From the NCBI GenBank assembly GCA_005885325.1, contig VAYX01000167.1:1-8289 (forward strand): 8,289 nucleotides of DNA, read 5' to 3'. This stretch comes from Actinomycetota bacterium. GTDB lineage: Bacteria > Actinomycetota > UBA4738 > HRBIN12. The translations under genes were made by a program, and so were the position numbers. The stretch's first letter is position 1. The number at the start of each line of letters is the position of its first letter. The notes below the pieces were generated by a model that ran no database searches, was not told where the DNA came from, and saw only the letters and a program-made list of their open reading frames with translations. Shown in pieces: positions 1 to 5,624 of this stretch.

Positions 1-911
1 TCCCATTGCTCGTCGTGTTCCGCGGTGCCGGCGGTGCTGGCTCCGCGGTGTTCTTCGCCGGCCTGCTCTCGTTCCTGTTGCGCGCGGTCCCCGGTGATCG
101 CGTGGGCCGGGTCATGAGCGTGTGGTACGCGTCGTTCAACGTCGGCATCATCGCCGGTGAGCCGTTCGGTGGGGTCCTCGCTCACTGGCTGGGCCCGGCC
201 AGCACGCTGTGGGTCTACGCGGGGGCATGCTTCGTGGCGGCGGCGGTGTTCTCCTGGACCATCCCAGCCGTGCGCCGCGGCGAGCGGCCGAAGGCTCGAC
301 CGGCCGGCCTGCGACACCTGCGGTTCGATCGCCCGTTCGTCGCCGTGCTGCTGGCGAACGGGGCGTACGCGTGGATGATCGCCGGGGTGTACAGCACGCT
401 CATCCCGCTGTTCGGTCACGAGATCGTCCGTCTCTCGCCGGTCGGCATCGGGATCGGCCTGGCCATCGCATCGGCCACGGAGTTCGCGGTGCTGTTCCCC
501 GCGGGGGCGGCGACCGACCGGATCGGTCGACGGGCCGTGATCCTGCCGTCGTACGCGATCCTGGCGGCATCGCTGGTCCTGTGGCCCCTCGCCTCCACGC
601 CGGCGAGGTACATGGTGGGGCTGGGCATCTTCGGCCTCATCACCGGCTACTCCGGCGTACCCCAGGCGGCGATGCTCTCCGACCTCACCACCGAGGCCAC
701 ACAGCGAAGCGCCGTGGCCGCGTTCCGGTTCGTGGGGGACCTGGGGTTCGTGCTCGGTCCGCTCGTCGCCGGATTCTCGGCGGACCGGCTGGGGTACGGG
801 CCGGCCTTCGCCCTCTCCGCCGTCCCCGTCGTGGTCGCCCTGGTGCTGCTGCTCTCGATCCCCGAGACGCTCCGTGCCCTTCCGAAGACCGGGGAGGCGC
901 CCGGGCTGTGA
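1..911 (+). CDS. MFS transporter, 5'-truncated by the window edge
   Basis: C-terminal ~302 residues of a major facilitator superfamily transporter, a polytopic inner-membrane secondary carrier usually driven by proton antiport. The reading frame is open from base 3 and no convincing start is present, so the gene begins upstream. The TTG at position 6 is an internal leucine codon. The first visible residues (FRGAGGAG) resemble motif B of TM4. GIIAGEPFGGVLA resembles the glycine-rich motif C of TM5, the antiporter signature. GAATDRIGRR in the second half is the repeated motif A loop (G..aDr.Grr) between TM8 and TM9. Roughly the first 90 residues (TM1-3) are therefore missing. The visible part ends normally after TM12 with a short charged tail. 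The substrate cannot be predicted; drug or metabolite export is the usual guess for this subgroup. The stop codon overlaps a short GTG-initiated ORF that leads to the downstream SRPBCC gene, which suggests co-transcription. Confidence 0.9.
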   Translation, partial: PLLVVFRGAGGAGSAVFFAGLLSFLLRAVPGDRVGRVMSVWYASFNVGIIAGEPFGGVLAHWLGPASTLWVYAGACFVAAAVFSWTIPAVRRGERPKARPAGLRHLRFDRPFVAVLLANGAYAWMIAGVYSTLIPLFGHEIVRLSPVGIGIGLAIASATEFAVLFPAGAATDRIGRRAVILPSYAILAASLVLWPLASTPARYMVGLGIFGLITGYSGVPQAAMLSDLTTEATQRSAVAAFRFVGDLGFVLGPLVAGFSADRLGYGPAFALSAVPVVVALVLLLSIPETLRALPKTGEAPGL

Positions 912-940
912 CCCCGGCCGGCGTCGCTTCGTTCCCGTGA
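908..940 (+). other. Possible 10-codon coupling mini-ORF between the MFS and SRPBCC genes
   Basis: A GTG at 908 opens a 10-codon frame that ends in TGA at 938-940. Its GTG overlaps the transporter stop (GTGA, 908-911), and its TGA overlaps the GTG start of the SRPBCC gene (GTGA, 937-940). A purine-rich GGGGAGG lies at 891-897, ten bases before the GTG, and could bind 16S rRNA. The peptide (MTPAGVASFP) has no recognisable domain. The likely role, if any, is to pass terminating ribosomes from the transporter to the next gene. The arrangement is directly visible. Translation is inference, and chance is possible because GTGA is common in such GC-rich DNA. Confidence 0.35.
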
Positions 941-1377
941 AGGTCTCCGCCGAGATCGGTCTCCCCGTTCCTGCCGAGGAGGCGTGGCGCCGCGTCCTCG
1001 CGTGGGAGGAGCAGATCGCATGGATGAAGGACGCCGACTCCGTGCGGGTGCTCACGTCGCATCGCGAGGGCGTCGGCGTGATCGTCGCGGTGCGCACGCG
1101 AGTGCTGGGTGTGCCCCTGCTCACCGACCACCTGGAGGTCACGATGTGGAACCCACCCGGCCGGCTGGTGATGGCGCACCGGGGCCTGGTCCGAGGCGTG
1201 GGGGAGTGGGTCCTCGAGCCGGTGGGAGGTGGCTCCCGGTTCACGTGGACCGAGGATCTCCATCTTCCGGTGCCGGTGCTCGGTGAGCTCGCCCTGCTCG
1301 CGTACCGTCCGTTCATGCGCCGGCTGATGCGGCGCTCGCTCTCGAACCTCGCGCGGATGCTCCGCCGCGGGGCGTAG
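937..1377 (+). CDS. SRPBCC (START-like) family protein, 146 aa
   Basis: Small cytoplasmic protein of the SRPBCC/polyketide cyclase-like superfamily, a helix-grip fold that encloses a hydrophobic ligand cavity. The N-terminus VKVSAEIGLPVPAEEAW matches the typical first strand followed by 'pa..vW', and the following residues (VLAWEEQIAWMKDADSV) match the loop that usually reads 'd...~~W.~~v'. The middle strands (VIVAVRTRVLGVPLLTDHLEV, then GVGEWVLEPVGGGSRFTWTEDL) and the long C-terminal helix (MRRLMRRSLSNLARML) complete the fold at its normal length of about 145 residues. I chose the GTG at 937 because the frame's earlier GTG at 874 would add a 21-residue arginine-rich extension that runs into the transporter gene and does not look like this fold. 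No good SD sequence precedes it; coupling through the overlapping mini-ORF is plausible. The ligand is unknown. Such proteins include aromatase/cyclases, lipid-binding proteins and many of unknown function. Confidence 0.8.
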   Translation: MKVSAEIGLPVPAEEAWRRVLAWEEQIAWMKDADSVRVLTSHREGVGVIVAVRTRVLGVPLLTDHLEVTMWNPPGRLVMAHRGLVRGVGEWVLEPVGGGSRFTWTEDLHLPVPVLGELALLAYRPFMRRLMRRSLSNLARMLRRGA

Positions 1378-1391
1378 GCATGGCTCGCGCG

Positions 1392-1397
1392 TAGACT
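1392..1397 (+). promoter_or_regulatory. -10 element (TAGACT) for the NCS1 permease, near-leaderless
   Basis: TAGACT fits the actinobacterial -10 consensus TANNNT and lies 11 bases before the permease ATG at 1409. A transcript starting 7-9 bases downstream would begin at about 1404-1406 and carry only a few leader bases. No TTGACA-like -35 and no SD sequence are visible. It falls in the 31-base gap after the SRPBCC stop, so the permease probably has its own promoter. Confidence 0.5.
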
Positions 1398-1408
1398 CCA
1401 GCCGAACC

Positions 1409-2848
1409 ATGTCGACCCTCAGCGAGCGCCTCGAGCGGGTCCTGGAGCGCGAGGCGCCGTCTTGGGGAATCCGTCCCGTCCCGCCAGATCGCCGCCGTCT
1501 GTCCGGTGTCGACCTCGCGGTCCTGTGGGGGGACCTCTCGGTCGGGTTGCTGGTGATGGTGACCGGCGCGCTCCTCGTCCCCGCGCTCGGGTTCCCGAAG
1601 GCGCTCCTCGCGATCGTCCTGGGATCCGCCATCGGGTGCCTCCCGCTCGCGCTGGTCGGGCTGGCCGGCGAGCGGGAGGGCGTGCCGTCCATGGTGCTGT
1701 TCCGTCCGGTCCTCGGGCTGCGGGGCTCGTTCCTGCCGTCGGCCCTCAACCTGCTCCAGCTGGTGGGGTGGACGGCGGTCGAGTTCTGGGCTATGGGGCA
1801 GGTCGCCAACGTGGCCTCCAAGCGCCTGTTCGGCCTGGACGCGTCCCACTTCTGGCTGGCCCTGGTCGCGGTCGTCTGCACGCTCCTCGCCGTCGGTGGG
1901 CCGATCCTGGTCGTGCGGCGGTGGCTGGAGCGGTTCGGCATCTACCTCCTGATCGGCTCGGCCCTGTGGATCACGGCAAAGGTGCTTGCGTCGGCCGATC
2001 TCGGCGCGATCTGGCGGAGCCCGGCACGGGGAGGCCTGCCGTTCTGGCTGGCGGTCGACCTCGTCGTGGTGATGCCGATCTCCTGGCTCCCCCTCGTCGC
2101 CGACTACAACCGGTTCGCCCGGCCGGGTGCCGGCGGCTTCGCCGGCACGTACTGGGGCTACCTGGCCGGCAACGTGTGGTTCTACGCGCTCGGCGCGCTC
2201 CTGGTGCTCGCGGCGGGGGCGGGGGCCGACGTGTTCGGGATCGGGACGGCCATCGCGACCAGCGCGGGCGGGGCGGTCGTCCTCATCGCCCTCCTCGTCG
2301 GTGAGAGCGACAACGCGTTCGCCGACATCTATTCCGCCGCCGTCTCGACGCAGAACGTGGTGCCGAACCTTCCGCAGCGCGCCCTTACCACCGTGGTGGG
2401 TGCGGTCGGGTTCCTGCTGGCCCTGGCGTTCTCGATGGACCGCTACGAGCTGTTCCTGCTGTTGATCGGGTCCGTGTTCGTGCCGCTGGCGGCGGTCTTC
2501 ATGGCCGACTACTTCGTGCGTCACCGGGGGCGATACGCGGAGAGCGCGCTCTTCTCACCGACCGGCGTGAACGTGCGCGCGCTCGTCCCGTGGGCCATCG
2601 GGTTCCTGCTGTACCACTGGAGCGCGCCGACGGGGCCGGCCGGCTGGATCGAGGCCATGCGAACGCTCTTCCACGACTGGTTGCACCTTCCCTTCCCCCT
2701 GTTCGATTCGAGGCTGGGAGCCAGCATCCCCAGCTTCGCCGCGGCCTTCGCCCTCTCGCTCGTCATCCTGCGGCGAACGCGGTGGTCGGGCGGCCCTACT
2801 CGTACACGGCACGCGGAGTCGGCGGGGGGGCAGCGACCAACAGGATGA
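1409..2848 (+). CDS. NCS1-family nucleobase permease (cytosine/hydroxymethylpyrimidine type)
   Basis: A 479-residue integral membrane protein of the nucleobase:cation symporter-1 family (LeuT fold, about 12 TM helices), which imports purines, cytosine, hydantoins or thiamin pyrimidine precursors with a cation. The hydrophilic N-terminus ends in WGIRPVPPDRR (residues 19-29), the family's 'GI.PVP...R' entry motif. TM3 carries the LVGWTAVEFWAMG segment (118-130). Residues 222-237 (MPISWLPLVADYNRFA) match the conserved TM6 region. DNAFADIYSAAVSTQNV (301-317) and GSVFVPLAAVFMADYFV (354-370) are also family hallmarks. Length and helix order are normal. The last ~20 residues are polar, low in complexity and antisense to the cupin gene, so the C-terminal tail may be poorly conserved. 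No TPP riboswitch or thiamin gene is adjacent, so substrate is undecided between cytosine, other purines or pyrimidines, and HMP (CytX-like). The ATG at 1409 follows a TAGACT box directly. Confidence 0.88.
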   Translation: MSTLSERLERVLEREAPSWGIRPVPPDRRRLSGVDLAVLWGDLSVGLLVMVTGALLVPALGFPKALLAIVLGSAIGCLPLALVGLAGEREGVPSMVLFRPVLGLRGSFLPSALNLLQLVGWTAVEFWAMGQVANVASKRLFGLDASHFWLALVAVVCTLLAVGGPILVVRRWLERFGIYLLIGSALWITAKVLASADLGAIWRSPARGGLPFWLAVDLVVVMPISWLPLVADYNRFARPGAGGFAGTYWGYLAGNVWFYALGALLVLAAGAGADVFGIGTAIATSAGGAVVLIALLVGESDNAFADIYSAAVSTQNVVPNLPQRALTTVVGAVGFLLALAFSMDRYELFLLLIGSVFVPLAAVFMADYFVRHRGRYAESALFSPTGVNVRALVPWAIGFLLYHWSAPTGPAGWIEAMRTLFHDWLHLPFPLFDSRLGASIPSFAAAFALSLVILRRTRWSGGPTRTRHAESAGGQRPTG

Positions 2849-3134
2849 CGGCCGGCTCCTCCGAGGCATTCCTGATCGTGAACTCGGATCCCGCCGGCAC
2901 GAGGATGGTCCCCCATTGGCCCAGTCGTTTTCGCCCCTTGTCCAGCTGAACGGCAACCCGGCCGGCCACCACCGTGCAGATCGCGTCGGAGTCCGGATCG
3001 GAGATGGGGCCGAGGCCCTGGGCGCCCTGGAGGCACACGACCTCCGACCACAGGTGGTCGGACTCGTAGAGCAGCTCGTGTCGGGGGCCGTCCTCGGAGA
3101 ACCTGACGAGGTCGCGGAGGTCCTTGGCGTCCAC
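2796..3134 (-). CDS. Small cupin-domain protein with degenerate metal site, 112 aa
   Basis: Single-domain cupin beta-barrel, cytoplasmic. GAQGLGPISDPDSDAICTVV followed by AGRV (residues 37-59) aligns with cupin motif 1, whose usual pattern is G(X)5HXH(X)3-4E(X)6G. GTILVPAGSEFTIRN (75-89) aligns with motif 2, G(X)5PXG(X)2H(X)3N. The glycines, proline and asparagine are kept. The metal-binding histidines of motif 1 are replaced by a DPDSD stretch (46-50), and the motif 2 histidine position is Phe or Glu. The only histidines (H19, H27) lie before the barrel. It is therefore probably not a metalloenzyme of the usual type and may bind a ligand or be structural. The GTG start at 3134 is preceded by TACGCT eight bases upstream on the same strand and no SD sequence, as in a leaderless gene. 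The 3' end overlaps the convergent permease gene by 53 bases. Role unknown. Confidence 0.78.
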   Translation of the reverse strand: MDAKDLRDLVRFSEDGPRHELLYESDHLWSEVVCLQGAQGLGPISDPDSDAICTVVAGRVAVQLDKGRKRLGQWGTILVPAGSEFTIRNASEEPAVILLVAAPPPTPRAVYE

Positions 3135-3142
3135 GGGGCGAA

Positions 3143-3148
3143 AGCGTA
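3143..3148 (-). promoter_or_regulatory. -10 element (TACGCT) for the cupin gene, leaderless
   Basis: Read on the minus strand this is TACGCT, a TANNNT -10 box. Eight bases separate it from the GTG at 3134, which places the expected transcription start at or next to the first codon. No SD sequence exists in that space. It lies in the 93-base divergent region shared with pepA, about 40 bases from the pepA -10 box. Confidence 0.5.
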
Positions 3149-3187
3149 GCGGGGCGCCGACCCCGTCGCCCCCTGTGCCCGGACGGA

Positions 3188-3193
3188 TAGACT
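3188..3193 (+). promoter_or_regulatory. -10 element (TAGACT) for pepA
   Basis: TAGACT is identical to the box before the permease gene but lies 34 bases before the pepA GTG. The transcript should start near 3200 and carry a leader of about 28 bases that includes a real SD sequence. No convincing TTGACA lies 16-18 bases upstream. Confidence 0.5.
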
Positions 3194-3214
3194 GGGCCGC
3201 TGACCTGCACGAAC

Positions 3215-3221
3215 GAAGGAG
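3215..3221 (+). promoter_or_regulatory. Ribosome binding site of pepA (GAAGGAG)
   Basis: GAAGGAG pairs well with the 3' end of 16S rRNA and sits six bases before the GTG at 3228, so it fixes that start. It is the only strong SD sequence at the head of a transcription unit in this window. Confidence 0.8.
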
Positions 3222-3227
3222 TTCGCC

Positions 3228-4760
3228 GTGGCCACGTTCGTCTACTCCACCGACGCTCCGGCTTCCGTCCGCACCGACGTCCTGGTCCTGCCGGTCTACG
3301 AGGGTCCGGAGGCCGGCCCCGGCGTGAAGGACGTGAAGGGAGCCGATCTGCTGGCCCTGTACGCCGAGGCCAAGCTCAAGGGAAAGAGGGGCGAACCTTT
3401 GCTCGTCCCCAACACCGGCGGGCTGGGCGTGGCGGCCAAGTCGGTGCTGCTGGTCGGGGTGGGCAAGCGGCGGGACGTCACGACCGACTCGCTCCGCCGG
3501 GCCCTCGGACGGGTCGCGCCCCAGCTGGCCAAACGACGGACCGTGGCCACCACGTTCCCCCAGGTCGTCGGGCGCTCACCGGAGGACGCCGTGCAGGCGA
3601 CCGTGGAGGGCCTCTTGCTCGGCTCGTATCGGTTCGACCGCTACAAGTCGGGCAAGAACGAGGACCACCCGGAGAAGCCGGCCCTTCGCACCGTCACGGT
3701 CCTCGGATCGCCCCGATGGACTGGACGGGCCGTGGTCCGGGGCCTGGAGGAGTCGATCACGCGCGGCGACATCGTCAGCGACGCCGTCGCCTGGGCTCGG
3801 GACATGGTGAACACCCCCGCGGGCGATCTCACCCCCGAGGTCCTCGCCGGACATGCGGCGGCGATGGCCAAGGAGGTCGGCCTGGAGTCCAAGGTCTGGA
3901 CCGAGGCCGAGCTCGAGCGGGGAAAGTTCGGCGGCATCCTCGGTGTGGGCCAGGGGAGCGCGAACCCGCCCCGCATGATCGAACTCAAGTACCGGGGAGG
4001 CTCGAGCCGCCAGGCGCCCATCGCGTTGACCGGCAAGGGCATCACGTTCGACTCCGGCGGGCTGTCGATCAAGGACGCGTCGCAGATGGAGTGGATGAAG
4101 TCCGACATGGCCGGGGCGGCCTCGGTCCTGGCGGCCATGAAGGCCATCGCCCGCCTGAAGCCGAACGTGAACGTGATCGCGGCGATCCCCTCGTCGGAGA
4201 ACATGCCGAGCGGCTCGGCGATCCGCCCCGGCGACGTCCTGAGGCACCGCGGCGGCAAGACCTCGGAGGTGGTGAACACCGACGCCGAGGGTCGCCTGGT
4301 CCTGGCCGACGCCCTGGCCTATCTGGCCGAACGCAAGCCGCGGGTCATCATCGACACGGCCACGCTCACCGGCGCCTGCATGGTGGCGCTGGGCCGCGAC
4401 ATCTACGGCGTGTTCGGGAACGATCGCGGCCTCATCCGGGACATCCTGGCCGCCGGGGAGGCGGTGGGGGAGCCCGGGTGGGAGCTCCCCCTGTACCGCG
4501 ACTACCGTCGCCTCATCAGGTCGAACGTCGCCGACGTCCGCAACGCGGGGAAGGACCGGTGGGGCGGGGCCATCACGGCGGCGCTGTTCCTCGCCGAGTT
4601 CGTGGGCGATACGCCATGGGCTCACCTGGACGTCGCCGGCCCGGCGTTCCCGGAGAAGGCGGGCGACTACTGGCCGAACGGCGCGACCGGCGTGCCGGCG
4701 CGCACGCTCGTGCAGTACGTGCTGACCCAGGGCACGCGACGGGCTCGCCGTTCGGGCTAG
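3228..4760 (+). CDS. pepA: Leucyl aminopeptidase, peptidase family M17
   Basis: Complete 510-residue cytosolic aminopeptidase that releases N-terminal residues, preferably Leu, from peptides using two divalent metals; the family forms hexamers and works in peptide turnover. Residues 1 to ~165 form the macro-like N-terminal domain, and ~180-500 the catalytic domain. The family signature NTDAEGRL is at 350-357. The expected metal ligands are all present: K270 and D275 in TGKGITFDSGG, D293 in KSDMAG, and D352 and E354 in the signature. The catalytic lysine K282 (SIKDAS) and arginine R356 (bicarbonate/substrate site) are also present. The gene is intact and of normal length, so activity is likely. 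The GTG start is fixed by GAAGGAG at 3215-3221. It stands alone downstream of a TAGACT promoter, divergent from the cupin gene, and its TAG stop interlocks with that of the convergent methyltransferase. Some PepA proteins also bind DNA in Xer recombination or regulation; nothing here shows that. Confidence 0.97.
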   Translation: MATFVYSTDAPASVRTDVLVLPVYEGPEAGPGVKDVKGADLLALYAEAKLKGKRGEPLLVPNTGGLGVAAKSVLLVGVGKRRDVTTDSLRRALGRVAPQLAKRRTVATTFPQVVGRSPEDAVQATVEGLLLGSYRFDRYKSGKNEDHPEKPALRTVTVLGSPRWTGRAVVRGLEESITRGDIVSDAVAWARDMVNTPAGDLTPEVLAGHAAAMAKEVGLESKVWTEAELERGKFGGILGVGQGSANPPRMIELKYRGGSSRQAPIALTGKGITFDSGGLSIKDASQMEWMKSDMAGAASVLAAMKAIARLKPNVNVIAAIPSSENMPSGSAIRPGDVLRHRGGKTSEVVNTDAEGRLVLADALAYLAERKPRVIIDTATLTGACMVALGRDIYGVFGNDRGLIRDILAAGEAVGEPGWELPLYRDYRRLIRSNVADVRNAGKDRWGGAITAALFLAEFVGDTPWAHLDVAGPAFPEKAGDYWPNGATGVPARTLVQYVLTQGTRRARRSG

Positions 4761-5560
4761 GGCTTGACGCCCACCGCGAGCCAGACGTCGCGGAAGTCGT
4801 TGACCGGATCGGAGAACCGATCGGCGAACACCCGCTGGGCGTTGCGGCGGAAGGATTCCCACCCCTCGGGGCCGAGCATGGAGCGGAGGAATCGCCCCGT
4901 GGACCACGTGCCCAGCCCCTCGACGTAGTCGTGCAGCGCGTAGGCGAACCGGTACTCGCGGCGCTCGGTTCGGACGTGCTTGAGCCCCGCGTCGAGCAGT
5001 GCCTCCTCGATGGCGGTCCGGTCGGCGAACCGGTCCGCCCACGGCAGCGCCTGGGCCCGGACATCGATGAGCATCTGCTGGCCGACCGCGCCCTCCACGA
5101 GCTCCAGCCATGTCTTCTGGAGCTCGTCGCGGTCGCCGTCGGCCCACGATGACAGGGCCAGCCGGCCTCCGGTCTTCAGCACCCGGATCATGTCGAACAG
5201 CGCCGTCTGGTACTTCGTGAAGTGCGAGACGACGAAGCTCCCGGTCACGGCGTCGAACGTCCCGTCCCGGAAGGGGAGGTCGATGGCCTCCGCTGCGGCG
5301 AGGCGGAGCGCGGGCCGGGCCCGCGCCGCCTGGCCGAGCATCCCGAGCGACACGTCGACCCCCACGGCCACCCCTTCGGGCCCGAGGAGCGCGGCGGCCG
5401 CGGACGCGGCGACGCCCGTCCCGGTGCCGACGTCGAGGACGCGGCCGCCGGGCGGCGGTTGGGCCAGCGCGACGAGGTCCCCGGCCGGCTGGGCCAACCG
5501 AGGCGCGTTGATCCGTTCGTAGGTCTCCGCGATGCCGTCGTAGGAACGCCAGTCGTCCAT
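4757..5560 (-). CDS. Class I SAM-dependent methyltransferase (Methyltransf_11 type)
   Basis: Soluble 267-residue Rossmann-fold methyltransferase that transfers a methyl group from S-adenosylmethionine. Motif I is VLDVGTGTG at residues 41-49. The acidic strand-2 residue follows in AVGVDVS (65-71). The motif II/III region reads AEAIDLPFRDGTFDAV (90-105), with the 'lPf.d.~FD.v' pattern of UbiE/Methyltransf_11 enzymes. FDMIRVLKTGGRLALSSW is the usual post-motif 'vLkpGG.l.~s.w'. The N-terminal WRSYDGIAETYERI is the common cap helix. The substrate is set by the ~120-residue C-terminal part, which I do not recognise; quinone, small-molecule and lipid methylation are all open. The ATG at 5560 follows TAGGCT by nine bases with no SD, so it is probably leaderless. 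Its TAG stop shares bases with the pepA stop. The gene is divergent from the membrane operon, which gives a weak hint of shared regulation. Confidence 0.9.
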   Translation of the reverse strand: MDDWRSYDGIAETYERINAPRLAQPAGDLVALAQPPPGGRVLDVGTGTGVAASAAAALLGPEGVAVGVDVSLGMLGQAARARPALRLAAAEAIDLPFRDGTFDAVTGSFVVSHFTKYQTALFDMIRVLKTGGRLALSSWADGDRDELQKTWLELVEGAVGQQMLIDVRAQALPWADRFADRTAIEEALLDAGLKHVRTERREYRFAYALHDYVEGLGTWSTGRFLRSMLGPEGWESFRRNAQRVFADRFSDPVNDFRDVWLAVGVKP

Positions 5561-5569
5561 CGGCGAGAC

Positions 5570-5575
5570 AGCCTA
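5570..5575 (-). promoter_or_regulatory. -10 element (TAGGCT) for the methyltransferase gene, leaderless
   Basis: On the minus strand this reads TAGGCT, nine bases from the methyltransferase ATG. It is the exact mirror of the plus-strand box at 5591-5596; fifteen bases separate the two. The -35 region of each promoter would overlap or adjoin the -10 box of the other, so the two polymerases probably compete. Confidence 0.55.
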
Positions 5576-5590
5576 GCCGGTGGCGGCGGG

Positions 5591-5596
5591 TAGGCT
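5591..5596 (+). promoter_or_regulatory. -10 element (TAGGCT) for the membrane-protein operon
   Basis: TAGGCT lies ten bases before an ATG at 5607 and 24 bases before the GTG at 5621 that starts the membrane protein. The spacing suits a leaderless or near-leaderless transcript that begins at the mini-ORF rather than at the main gene. No -35 consensus is visible. Confidence 0.55.
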
Positions 5597-5606
5597 TGTG
5601 CGCGCT

Positions 5607-5624
5607 ATGAACGGACGCGCGTGA
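5607..5624 (+). other. Possible 5-codon leader mini-ORF (MNGRA) of the membrane operon
   Basis: ATG at 5607 is placed exactly as a leaderless start relative to the TAGGCT box. It reads five codons and stops at TGA 5622-5624, inside the GTG start of the membrane protein (GTGA, 5621-5624). Ribosomes loading on the 5' end would terminate on the next start codon and could reinitiate there. In the main gene's frame a TAG at 5591 precludes an upstream extension, and no ATG, GTG or TTG precedes 5621. The sequence is as stated; translation is inference. Confidence 0.4.

Noticed and set aside
874..936. Upstream GTG at 874 as the start of the SRPBCC protein
   Set aside because: It would add an arginine-rich extension unlike the fold and overlap the MFS gene by 38 bases; the GTG at 937 starts precisely at the first beta-strand.
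1355..1375. GC-rich tail of the SRPBCC gene as an intrinsic terminator
   Set aside because: No stable stem followed by a T-run is present; the region is simply GC-rich coding sequence.
1378..1408. A thiamin (TPP) riboswitch before the NCS1 permease, as expected for CytX-type transporters
   Set aside because: The gap is only 31 bases, has the -10 box close to the ATG and contains no riboswitch core, so no thiamin regulation is seen.
2916..3149. Small plus-strand frame opposite the cupin gene as a separate gene
   Set aside because: It is antisense to the recognisable cupin and shows no domain, promoter or ribosome binding site of its own.
3576..5147. Long minus-strand open frame of 523 codons opposite pepA
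   Set aside because: It lies antisense to a clear, complete M17 peptidase and its translation is compositionally biased with no domain. It reflects the scarcity of stop codons at high GC.
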